6,701 nucleotides of DNA from CAZVJA01 sp964626885 (GTDB lineage: Bacteria > Planctomycetota > Planctomycetia > Planctomycetales > Planctomycetaceae). The position numbers were made by a program, and so were the translations under genes. Under the pieces are notes generated by a model. The model did no database searches. It saw nothing but the letters and a program-made list of their open reading frames with translations, and was not told the DNA's origin. Positions 1 through 6,405 of this stretch are shown piece by piece (position 1 is the first letter of the stretch; the number at the start of each line of letters is the position of its first letter). The stretch spans positions 1 through 6,701 of the forward strand of contig CAZVJA010000264.1 in NCBI GenBank assembly GCA_964626885.1, given 5' to 3'.

Positions 1-285
1 TTTGCCGCCTCCCGCGAAGGCCTTCACGCGGACCGATCTACCGCTGTGGGTGATTTGGAACTTCACGTCGACATTCTTCGGCAATAATCCAGCCTGCTTG
101 CGACGCGCGACTACCGCGTCGTCGAAGTCCTGCAGCGTCTTCGCATCAGCCGGTTGGCCGAACTCTCCCGCCTGCTTCTTCTGCTCAAGCAGTGGTCGAA
201 TTTCTTTGACTTGATCACCGACCGGATTGGGATTCGTCGATGAATTCCCGGACGGTTGCTGCCCGACCGCTTCTGCGTCGTTCTT
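1..285 (-). other. Unrecognised C-terminal extension of the giant kinase (residues 1762-1856 and onward)
   Basis: After DUF1080 the frame continues through a Gln/Ser/Asn/Pro-rich linker (VGQQPSGNSSTNPNPVGD) into a charged, probably helical stretch (QVKEIRPLLEQKKQAGEF, then TLQDFDDAVVARRKQAGLLP) and a beta-like stretch (VDVKFQITHSGRSVRVKAF), ending in GGGK at the window edge. I recognise no family. The linker followed by ordered-looking sequence suggests a further domain that starts near residue 1785 and lies partly outside the window. Confidence 0.6.
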
Positions 286-3200
286 CAACTCGCGAACGCG
301 GATGTTGCGGAATTCGATAGGCGTGTTCTGGTTTCGCAGAACAATATGACCCGGTTGTGTACTCGCACCTGTGCCTTCATTGATGAGTACGCCGTTGAAG
401 TTGACTCTGATACGATCCCTCTCGCACACGACTTCAGTGTTGTTCCACTGACCGGGCGGATTGAGTTTCGCTTCACGAATCCATCCCAGATGGCGATTGC
501 CGCCTATTTTTCCATCTGTGCTCCCGCTGTGGTTCTTCAGGGGTGAATCGTACGCAATAAAACAACCGGTTCCCATGTTGCCGCCTTCGTCCTTGTTCGG
601 ACGAATGTCGATTTCAACGCCTCTCGGATCGCAATTGATGTTGTTGAGACCCATCGAGCGAACAATGATGCCGCTGCCGTTGACACCCGGTTTCTCCCCC
701 GGTGTAAAACGCCACTCTAACGAGAGCCGGAAATCAGCATACAGGCCATCTGTCTCAAGGTCATTTAGGTCGCCACCCAGAGAGCAGAGGATATTGCGAT
801 CGGAGTCCGCCTTCCATGTCTGTTCGAGTATCTTTTTGGAATTTTTGTTCGTTACTAATGACCATCCCCTGAGTGACCTCCCATCAAAGAGTGGGATGGT
901 TTCGCTTTCGGTGGGCTTGCTCGATTCCCTCTCGAGCATTCGCAATCGGATACGGTGGAAAACGTATTCGTTGTTTGGATACACCCACAGGCCGTTTCGC
1001 GTGGCGGAGGAATAGGTCTCTCCGTTGGACATCGGCTTGGCAAGCGTTTCCCGGTCCCCTTTCCAGGACCCGATGGAAGTTCCGTCCACAAATACTTCGA
1101 CGTGGTCCTTGTCATTCCGGCGCTCGACGCGAGCCCGGACCGTGGTCCGTTTTCCAGTCTTGATCTCTACCGGAGCCTCGACGTTGTCTGGTTGCTGAAC
1201 CTTCAGTTCCCCTGTGCCGTTGGTGAAAACGATCGGGACGATCCCGGATTTCGCCGGAATGTCGGAACTGAAACCCGCTTCTCCCGCAATCCGGGTAAAC
1301 TCCATCTCCCATTCCAGGGAAGAACCGTTCAGGATTAACGGGAACAACAGCTTGGCAGGTTTCGGTCCGGAGGCGATGTGCAGTTCTCCGTTCACAACCT
1401 TCCAGTCGTTGGTCCCTGTCCAGCCGCGAATCGCGTACTTGTCACGCTCGGGATCGATCAGCGGAATGACGTCGATCCATTCGGCCGTCGCGGTTGCGAT
1501 TTCTGCCGGCGCTGCTTTGGCATCGGTCGTCGTAGCGGGAGAATCGATCAATCGCCAGACGCGGACGGTGTGGTCCGTCCCTGGGCGGATCTTTGACGTC
1601 TTCATTTCAAAGACGTCGTCACACGCCGAGACGGCGAGCGTACCGTCGTGGGAAACTGCCAGATGATGCACAGGCTCGGTGTGCCCGGTTAATGTTGCAA
1701 TCTCACGGTTTGTCTCAATCTCTATCAGATGTAACCGCGAGTCATCTGCTCCGTAGAGCAATTGGCGATCGTTTTTGACAAATGCAATGCTGCGACCGGA
1801 CCCGTATGGTACGTCCCTCGGAAACTCCTTCAGCTTCTTTCCCGTCTCGAATTCGAATAACTGACAACCCTTACTACCATCAAACGTTGCTTCCGCAACC
1901 AACCGACCATCCGTTGAGAGGCAGGCGTAGTCGGCTCTGTCTCTGCTGAATGTGGCGATCACTTTTCCGGTCTGAAGATCCCAACGAACGAATTTGTCGA
2001 ATCCCATACTGCCGAAGGCGGCTTTACCGTCAGGAGTAAATGTAACCCTTCGGATGATTTCTGGAGACTCTGCTAGTTGTCGAATTTGATTCCCTTTCTC
2101 CAGGTTCCAAAATAAGACTCCATTCGGATGCGAGCTCAGCGCGCGTTTGCCATCAGGGCTGATTGCGATCGATGCAACATAGCTCTGCCGTGTGGGATAT
2201 TGGCGGATTTCATTCCAATCCCCCACGCGCAACAACACAAGCATTTTCCGAGGATTTTCCCAGTCATGGCCGATCAATAATCCCCGCCCGTCTCGCGTAA
2301 ACGCTGCCGAGGAGTATTTTCCTTTCAACTCGAACGACTGCTTGCCCGTCGTTACGTCCCAGATGCGAAGCGTATCGTCCTTCCCGCAACTGGCAACAAA
2401 GTGATTGTCCGGCGAGATGGCAACGTCATTGATCGCAGCATGATGCCCCTCAAGCATCCACAGCTCTCTTGGCTGCTCTTCCGGTTCATTTTTCGGGGGC
2501 GCGTCGGCCACCGGCTGTGCCCCGGCTGGTTTGATCCGCCAGAGCCGCAGGGCATAGTCCTTGTCGTCGATATTCGGCTTGTCAGGCATCGCATACACGC
2601 CGCCGCCGCTGAGGATGTATTGCCCGTCGGGTGAGATCGCGAGCGCGTGAGCCACGTGCGTCTCGCATTCCTTCCGCGCCAACTCTGCGCCGTTCACTGC
2701 ATCCCACAAACGAATGGTCTTGTCGAAGCTGCCGGTGACGATAAATCTGTTGTCGGGGGTGAACGAGATGCTGCGTGTTCCGTCGGTGTGACCTTTGAGA
2801 TCAACTTCTTTACTTCCTATCGCCCGATTCCAAATCCGATTCGCGGATTCTTTCGATATCGTGGCTGAGCAGCAGGCGACCCGTTGCCCGTCTTTCGAGA
2901 GCGACAGCTGATGAATCCACGACGGATGCTGGTCGAACGCCTGCCGTTTCTCGCCGGATGCGATTTCCCATACGATCAGCTTGCCGTTGGCCGTGCCGCA
3001 GGCGGCTTCTTTACCGTTCGGTAGAAACGCGGCCGAGAGCACCCAGTTATCGCCGGTGTCGAAGCGAGCCGCTTCCTTGTTGTTCCCCAAGTCCCAGATC
3101 GTCGGCTGGAGGTCGTGTCCCGAGAACAGCAATTGTTTTCCGTCTAGTGAAAAGTCGATATCGGCGATCACATGCTTCAGCTGCGAGATCTCCCGGGTAA

Positions 3201-5568
3201 TCTCGGCTGAATCGCTGTTCCAGACGCGGATTTCTCCCTGGGAATTCCCGGCGGCAATTTGGCGACCGTCGCGCGACACCGCCACGCAGGTGACAAGAGG
3301 AATCCCGCGGAACTGACGGATTTCCTTGCCGTCCGGAATACTCCACATCCGAACCGCCGCGTCGAACCCACCCGAAATGGCACTCTTTCCATCGGGGAGG
3401 AAAGCCACCTGCCAAATGGCGCCACCCGCGCCGTTCAAACGTGCAACTTCGACAAATTCATACTTTTGATCGGAATCAGGCGAAGATGTCGAGTTGACGT
3501 TGGACGGCTTCTTCTCCACAGGGGGTTTCGCCGGTGCGACGGCGCTCGTCGTGTTTCTCGATGCAACCTTGCGTACCGGAGACTTCTGCGTCACCGTTCT
3601 TTCGCCGAGAAGTACGTCTCCGAAGCGAGCGGCCAGCTTGTCGTCCATCAATTCGACGACGACCGCCGGGTTGTCCCCCTTGTTAAGCGTGAAGCGGTCG
3701 GTGGTGAATTCCAGATCGCCGTACCGAATTGTGAGCGAGTTTCCTTCCCCGGCGTCCACTTTGACCGGCTCCCTGGAGCTTTCGATGGTCAATACTCGTC
3801 CCTGCAACGCGACTTTAATTTCCGGGTCGTTGATGGTGACTTTAACGACGGCGTCCCCCACGCGAAGATACATCACTACAGCCGCGTACATCCCCACGAA
3901 CGCCATCAACCCGACCGCCGCGGCCGCCCAGGGAAACCAGCTCCCTTCGCCGATCTTTCGGCCGAGAATCGTCGTACTCGGGCTTTCGCGGGTCGTGCGC
4001 GATGTTTGTCGCCTGCGAATTTGCTCCTGGACCTGCAAGGCGCGCTGATTGCCCGGCTTCAGTTCCAGCAGGCGTTCGGCCTTCCGCAATGCCGTTCCGC
4101 CGTCCCGCATACGAACCGCCTCATCGATTTCCGTCAGCAGAAACGCGACTTCATCAAACAGACTCCTTGCCCGGTCGAGCAACGCGCGGATCTCGTCGTT
4201 CCGCCGATCCTCTGGAACCTGCTCAAGCATTTGCACCACCTGTTCATAGTCGTGCTTGGCCAGAAGCTTCCTTGCAAGAACTGCCAATGACTCGAGGTTG
4301 CTTTGCGTGATCTCCGCCGATGGAGCAGTCGCCAGCTTTACCGTCGGCGGAACGGTGCTCGGTCGATCATCAACGGGAATTGTCGCTGACGGCCCGGTGG
4401 GAGTGGAACTGGATGCCTTCGACGCGGCTCCGGGCGGGCTGCGAAGAATCTCTGTCAGTTCGCTAGCTACCGCGGTGAGCGATGCAAACCTGCGTGACTG
4501 CGATTTCTCCATCATCCGCAGGCAGACGGCTTCCAATCGCGGATCGAGCCCGGGTCGGAGTTCGACGGGTGGCTTCGGCTGCTTCACAACAATCTGCCCG
4601 AGCACAGCCGCCAGCGTGCCTTGAAACGGCAGCTGCCCGGTGAGCATCTCGTAGAGCATGACGCCAAGACTGTACTGGTCGGTCGCGGGACCCAGCTTCG
4701 CGAGATCTCCCTCCACTTGCTCCGGCGACATGTACGCTGGTGAGCCGACGAGCATTCCGCTTCTCGTCAGCCGGATCTGGCTGTCGCTCGTTGTCTGATG
4801 CGCCAGGCCGAAGTCCATGATGATTGGCTCCCCGCGGCCGTCGATCATCACGTTTCCCGGTTTCAGATCGCGATGCACGATACCGTGATCGTGAGCATGC
4901 TGCAGCGCGCGAGCGATTTTCCGCACGATGATCGTGATGTTCCGCTCGGATTGGGGCTTGCCGGGAACAATGTAGTTCGAGAGCATCCGCCCTTCGATGT
5001 AGGCCATCGAGATGTAGTGCCGGCCGTCAATCTCGCCGACGTCGTACACGGGGCAGATGTTCGGATGCTGCAGCGTCGCGGCGACGCGCGCTTCACGATA
5101 GAACCGCTGCAGGATTTCGTCGCCGTCTGCCTTGTCGAAGTGCGGTGTTTTGAGAGCCACCCGCCGGAGTAGCTGCGTGTCTTCGGCGAGATGAACCGTC
5201 CCCATCGCGCCTCGCCCGAGGGTTCCCAGGATTCGATACCGCCCGAACTGCCCACCAAGTTCGCTGGGCTGGTCATCCAGGTCCGCCCGTCGCGGGGGGA
5301 TCGTTTCCTCGGAATGATGAGCGAACGAATGCGTGGTCACGTCGGCGGCATCGTCCGGACCGCGCTGGTCCGTGTGCATCCGGACCAACTGCTGAATTCC
5401 TTCCGACGTATTGATGAACGACCGCAACTCGTCGGCGATTTGCGGATGCCGGGCCAGAAACTCGTCGCGATCGACCGTCTCGCCGTTGTCGACCCGCTCG
5501 AGATATTCCTGCAAGGCTGTGTGAAGCAGGGTTTCGTGCGGCTCCGAATTCTGTCGTCCGTCGTTCAT
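1..5568 (-). CDS. Giant transmembrane Ser/Thr protein kinase with 14 WD40 repeats, LamG-like and DUF1080 domains (3' end beyond window)
   Basis: Predicted receptor-like Hanks-type kinase that transfers phosphate from ATP to Ser/Thr of target proteins. Seen: the frame is open for 1856 codons to base 1 with no stop. Kinase domain about 111-376, with glycine loop GRGAMG 118-123, ATP lysine K140, alpha-C glutamate E159, HRDLKPGN 232-239 (catalytic D234), DFG 252-254 and SPE 281-283, so it should be active. Then a Pro/Ser/Thr-rich linker 377-422, a helical TPR-like region 424-521, one transmembrane helix 546-568, WD40 repeats 703-1345, a LamG-like domain 1363-1546, DUF1080 1559-1761 and an unknown tail. 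The start is secure: ATG at 5568 has GGGAG eight bases upstream and an in-frame TAA at 5589-5587. The N-terminus (EYLERVDNGE..., DEFLARHP) matches the usual opening of planctomycete kinases. It lies 78 bases after a sigma factor gene, probably in one operon. Inferred topology: kinase in the cytoplasm, propellers outside. Ligand and substrates are unknown. Confidence 0.95.
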   Translation of the reverse strand, partial: MNDGRQNSEPHETLLHTALQEYLERVDNGETVDRDEFLARHPQIADELRSFINTSEGIQQLVRMHTDQRGPDDAADVTTHSFAHHSEETIPPRRADLDDQPSELGGQFGRYRILGTLGRGAMGTVHLAEDTQLLRRVALKTPHFDKADGDEILQRFYREARVAATLQHPNICPVYDVGEIDGRHYISMAYIEGRMLSNYIVPGKPQSERNITIIVRKIARALQHAHDHGIVHRDLKPGNVMIDGRGEPIIMDFGLAHQTTSDSQIRLTRSGMLVGSPAYMSPEQVEGDLAKLGPATDQYSLGVMLYEMLTGQLPFQGTLAAVLGQIVVKQPKPPVELRPGLDPRLEAVCLRMMEKSQSRRFASLTAVASELTEILRSPPGAASKASSSTPTGPSATIPVDDRPSTVPPTVKLATAPSAEITQSNLESLAVLARKLLAKHDYEQVVQMLEQVPEDRRNDEIRALLDRARSLFDEVAFLLTEIDEAVRMRDGGTALRKAERLLELKPGNQRALQVQEQIRRRQTSRTTRESPSTTILGRKIGEGSWFPWAAAAVGLMAFVGMYAAVVMYLRVGDAVVKVTINDPEIKVALQGRVLTIESSREPVKVDAGEGNSLTIRYGDLEFTTDRFTLNKGDNPAVVVELMDDKLAARFGDVLLGERTVTQKSPVRKVASRNTTSAVAPAKPPVEKKPSNVNSTSSPDSDQKYEFVEVARLNGAGGAIWQVAFLPDGKSAISGGFDAAVRMWSIPDGKEIRQFRGIPLVTCVAVSRDGRQIAAGNSQGEIRVWNSDSAEITREISQLKHVIADIDFSLDGKQLLFSGHDLQPTIWDLGNNKEAARFDTGDNWVLSAAFLPNGKEAACGTANGKLIVWEIASGEKRQAFDQHPSWIHQLSLSKDGQRVACCSATISKESANRIWNRAIGSKEVDLKGHTDGTRSISFTPDNRFIVTGSFDKTIRLWDAVNGAELARKECETHVAHALAISPDGQYILSGGGVYAMPDKPNIDDKDYALRLWRIKPAGAQPVADAPPKNEPEEQPRELWMLEGHHAAINDVAISPDNHFVASCGKDDTLRIWDVTTGKQSFELKGKYSSAAFTRDGRGLLIGHDWENPRKMLVLLRVGDWNEIRQYPTRQSYVASIAISPDGKRALSSHPNGVLFWNLEKGNQIRQLAESPEIIRRVTFTPDGKAAFGSMGFDKFVRWDLQTGKVIATFSRDRADYACLSTDGRLVAEATFDGSKGCQLFEFETGKKLKEFPRDVPYGSGRSIAFVKNDRQLLYGADDSRLHLIEIETNREIATLTGHTEPVHHLAVSHDGTLAVSACDDVFEMKTSKIRPGTDHTVRVWRLIDSPATTTDAKAAPAEIATATAEWIDVIPLIDPERDKYAIRGWTGTNDWKVVNGELHIASGPKPAKLLFPLILNGSSLEWEMEFTRIAGEAGFSSDIPAKSGIVPIVFTNGTGELKVQQPDNVEAPVEIKTGKRTTVRARVERRNDKDHVEVFVDGTSIGSWKGDRETLAKPMSNGETYSSATRNGLWVYPNNEYVFHRIRLRMLERESSKPTESETIPLFDGRSLRGWSLVTNKNSKKILEQTWKADSDRNILCSLGGDLNDLETDGLYADFRLSLEWRFTPGEKPGVNGSGIIVRSMGLNNINCDPRGVEIDIRPNKDEGGNMGTGCFIAYDSPLKNHSGSTDGKIGGNRHLGWIREAKLNPPGQWNNTEVVCERDRIRVNFNGVLINEGTGASTQPGHIVLRNQNTPIEFRNIRVRELKNDAEAVGQQPSGNSSTNPNPVGDQVKEIRPLLEQKKQAGEFGQPADAKTLQDFDDAVVARRKQAGLLPKNVDVKFQITHSGRSVRVKAFAGGGK
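286..894 (-). other. DUF1080 (3-keto-disaccharide hydrolase-like) domain (residues about 1559-1761)
   Basis: It shows the family signatures in order: LFDGRSLRGW at the start (F1561), EWRFTPG and VNGSGIIVR, a VEIDIRPN core strand, GCFIAYDSP, the PPGQWN motif with W1708, VNFNGVLIN, and the closing HIVLRNQNTPIEFRNIRVREL strand (shortened). Known of the family: DUF1080 is a concanavalin-like fold; some members act on 3-keto-glycosides and many planctomycete copies are appended to other proteins. Here it should lie outside the membrane. Whether it is enzymatic or only binds sugar cannot be told from sequence. Confidence 0.9.
931..1482 (-). other. Concanavalin/LamG-like domain of the giant kinase (residues about 1363-1546)
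   Basis: It starts at EWIDVIPLIDPERDKYAIRGW and ends near FHRIRLRMLE. The pattern of alternating beta strands, with VVNGELHIAS, LEWEMEFTRI, VEVFVDGTSIGSW and a terminal FHRIRLR strand, resembles the jelly-roll domains often found at the C-termini of planctomycete kinases, with a W-x-D-x-(I/L)-P opening. It looks like a distant relative of DUF1080 but lacks the FDGxxLxGW signature. Probable role: carbohydrate or envelope binding (inference). Confidence 0.6.
1534..3462 (-). repeat. Fourteen WD40-type repeats in two groups of seven (residues 703-1345)
   Basis: Each unit is about 40-45 residues with the recurring core (S/F)xDG(K/R)xxxSGxxDxxxRxWD. Units that I aligned by eye end at W or its substitute near the strand-d position. 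Repeats 1-7 run 703-1012, a Pro/Glu-rich linker spans about 1013-1034, and repeats 8-14 run 1035-1345. The best canonical units are repeat 6 (GHTDGTRSISFTPDN, then IRLWDA) and repeat 8 (GHHAAINDVAISPDN, then LRIWDV). Repeats 9, 12 and 13 are degenerate and lack the Trp. Seven repeats is the usual size of a closed beta-propeller, so two propellers in tandem are inferred. Such domains serve as protein- or ligand-binding platforms. The two seventh blades each carry a loop insertion. Confidence 0.85.
3865..3933 (-). other. Single transmembrane helix of the giant kinase (residues about 546-568)
   Basis: A run of about 23 hydrophobic residues (WAAAAVGLMAFVGMYAAVVMY, shortened here to its core) follows the basic stretch LGRKIGEGS and is followed by LRVGDAVVKVTIND. 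It is the only clear membrane-spanning stretch found in the hand translation. Positive charges on the kinase side fit the positive-inside rule, placing the kinase in the cytoplasm and everything after residue 570 outside. No N-terminal signal peptide is present, as expected for this topology. Confidence 0.85.
4006..4299 (-). other. Juxtamembrane helical TPR-like region (residues 424-521)
   Basis: Between the kinase and the membrane helix lies an amphipathic, helix-rich stretch with the look of TPR-type helical hairpins, such as ARKLLAKHDYEQVVQMLEQV and the later RKAERLLELKPGNQRAL. The second segment is close to a TPR consensus (A-x-x-x-x-LELKPGN-x-x-A). From general knowledge of planctomycete kinases, similar helical segments occur at this place. 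It could be a docking or dimerisation module on the cytoplasmic face. No clean tandem TPR array can be claimed from sequence alone. Confidence 0.6.
4441..5238 (-). other. Protein kinase catalytic domain of the giant protein (residues about 111-376)
   Basis: Starts at YRILGTLGRG and ends near ELTEILRS. All the classical invariant residues are visible: glycine loop 118-123, K140 in VALK, E159 in REAR, HRD with D234 and N239, DFG at 252-254, and a GSPAYMSPEQ activation-segment end at 275-284. The HRD arginine R233 is present, so regulation by activation-loop phosphorylation is plausible. Ser/Thr candidates lie between DFG and SPE (T259, T260, S261, S263, T268, S270). The family is PknB-like bacterial Ser/Thr kinases. 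PASTA domains, the usual outer partner in Firmicutes and Actinobacteria, are absent and WD40 propellers stand in that place. Confidence 0.95.
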
Positions 5569-5646
5569 CCTTCTCTCTCCCGATAATTACGACTCAGTCA
5601 TTTTGTCGGGTGCTATTCTCTGTTCCGATTTTCGGCAGCGGATCAT
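5569..5646 (-). other. Spacer between sigma factor and kinase genes
   Basis: The 78 bases contain the kinase ribosome binding site and one TCGGAAC heptamer (5628-5622). No hairpin followed by a T run is visible, so read-through from the sigma gene into the kinase gene is expected and the two probably form an operon. Confidence 0.6.
5577..5581 (-). promoter_or_regulatory. Ribosome binding site of the giant kinase gene
   Basis: GGGAG lies eight bases before the ATG at 5568, within a purine-rich run (GGGAGAGAGAAGG). Together with the in-frame TAA at 5589-5587 it fixes the start: there is no room for a longer N-terminus. Confidence 0.75.
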
Positions 5647-6237
5647 TCAGCTTTCGACGTCCCCTAGGAATTGCCGTACCCGCTGCATGCCGCGCTTCAT
5701 TAGCCAGACCACGGCATCTTTTGTGAGTTCCATCTCTTCACAAATCTGCGGCAATGTTTGCTGTTCAAAATATCGCAGATGTAATGCGCGGCGTTCGTCG
5801 TCCGGAAGCTGCTCCAATGCGCGGGCCAATCGGTCGGCTTCTTCATTTCGGATGGCCCGGCCGCTGGGAGACGTCTGCCGCGCGGCAGGTTCATTCCCGT
5901 CGACAAATCGCTCTTCCCGATCAGCCGCCCGTTTCTGAGCGTGCAGTTGATCGCGGATCGCGTTGCTGATATTTCGTTCGTGAATCTGCCGCAGCCAAGC
6001 GGCAAACTGCGGTGGTTCCTGGCCGTCGAACTCGGCGATTTTCTTGTAGACCGACAGGCAGGTCTGCTGCACGACATCCGATGCGTCGAGCCTGGCTGCC
6101 GTCGGACCGGTGATGTGTTCGCTTGCGATGCCATGCAGGTGGTCCCGATAACGATCAAGGAGTTCGCTGAGCGCCTCACGGCTGCCGGCTCGCGCCTGCT
6201 CAATCAGCTGTCGGATAAGGTATTCGGTGTCGTTCAC
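5647..6237 (-). CDS. ECF-type RNA polymerase sigma factor, planctomycete-specific subfamily
   Basis: A 196-residue sigma-70 family protein of the extracytoplasmic function type, which would direct RNA polymerase to a specific promoter set. Region sigma-2 spans about 8-100: RYRDHLHGIASEHI, the core-binding stretch LDASDVVQQTCLSVYKKI (50-67), and FAAWLRQIHERNISNAIRDQL in the DNA-melting/-10 part. Region sigma-4 spans about 135-192 with LARALEQLPDDERRAL and the helix-turn-helix 161-188 (LPQICEEMELTKDAVVWLMK) for -35 contact. Length and the DASDVVQQT and LPDDERR motifs fit the planctomycete-specific ECF group. The start is GTG: an in-frame TAG at 6258-6256 sits seven codons upstream and no other start lies between. 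The Shine-Dalgarno sequence is weak (GGCGGGG about 12 bases away). The giant kinase gene follows after 78 bases; no anti-sigma gene is visible, so control by that kinase is plausible but unproven. Confidence 0.93.
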   Translation of the reverse strand: MNDTEYLIRQLIEQARAGSREALSELLDRYRDHLHGIASEHITGPTAARLDASDVVQQTCLSVYKKIAEFDGQEPPQFAAWLRQIHERNISNAIRDQLHAQKRAADREERFVDGNEPAARQTSPSGRAIRNEEADRLARALEQLPDDERRALHLRYFEQQTLPQICEEMELTKDAVVWLMKRGMQRVRQFLGDVES

Positions 6238-6300
6238 GAGGATTCTGAACCCCGCCTATGAGAAGAAGCCCCGTTCCGAGTGAACCGCGGGTGACTTTTC

Positions 6301-6312
6301 GGAAAATTTTCC
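6301..6312. repeat. Perfect 12-base palindrome GGAAAATTTTCC
   Basis: Seen directly. It lies 64 bases upstream of the sigma factor start and shares five bases with the adjacent longer inverted repeat. It could be half of a composite operator. Flanking bases do not extend it. Confidence 0.6.
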
Positions 6313-6333
6313 AAATTTCTTGAAATCTGGAAA
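6308..6333. repeat. 26-base inverted repeat upstream of the sigma gene (possible operator)
   Basis: The arms are TTTCCAAATTTC (6308-6319) and GAAATCTGGAAA (6322-6333), separated by TT. Eleven of 12 positions pair; the single mismatch is at 6314/6327. It is not followed by a T run on the minus strand that would suggest a terminator, and its AT-rich, nearly symmetric form is more like a DNA-binding site of a dimeric protein. Confidence 0.5.
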
Positions 6334-6378
6334 TGAATCGATGCGTTGCACAAAGCTGACATCGAGCCTGTGCCACAC

Positions 6379-6405
6379 CATCTTAGACGTATGTCAATTA
6401 AGATG
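6379..6405. repeat. 7-base inverted repeat flanking a TTGACA hexamer
   Basis: CATCTTA (6379-6385) and TAAGATG (6399-6405) are exact reverse complements 13 bases apart. The minus-strand hexamer TTGACA (6397-6392) lies inside. A short repeat like this can arise by chance in 300 bases, so a regulatory meaning is only a suggestion. Confidence 0.35.

Noticed and set aside
461..1015. A 184-codon plus-strand open frame opposite the DUF1080 domain
   Set aside because: The minus strand here encodes the DUF1080 signature motifs in order. The plus-strand product is Ser/Arg/Pro-rich and matches nothing I know.
3259..4290. A 343-codon plus-strand open frame opposite the membrane and linker part of the giant kinase
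   Set aside because: It is antisense to a frame with clear domain structure. Its product is rich in Arg and His, has no recognisable motif, and is what high-GC antisense reading produces.
5569..5646. A terminator between the sigma and kinase genes
   Set aside because: No stable hairpin with a following T run on the minus strand is visible, and the ribosome binding site directly before the kinase fits a shared transcript.
5700..6203. A 167-codon minus-strand open frame inside the sigma factor gene
   Set aside because: It is an out-of-frame shadow. The sigma-2 and sigma-4 motifs are in the 6237-5647 frame.
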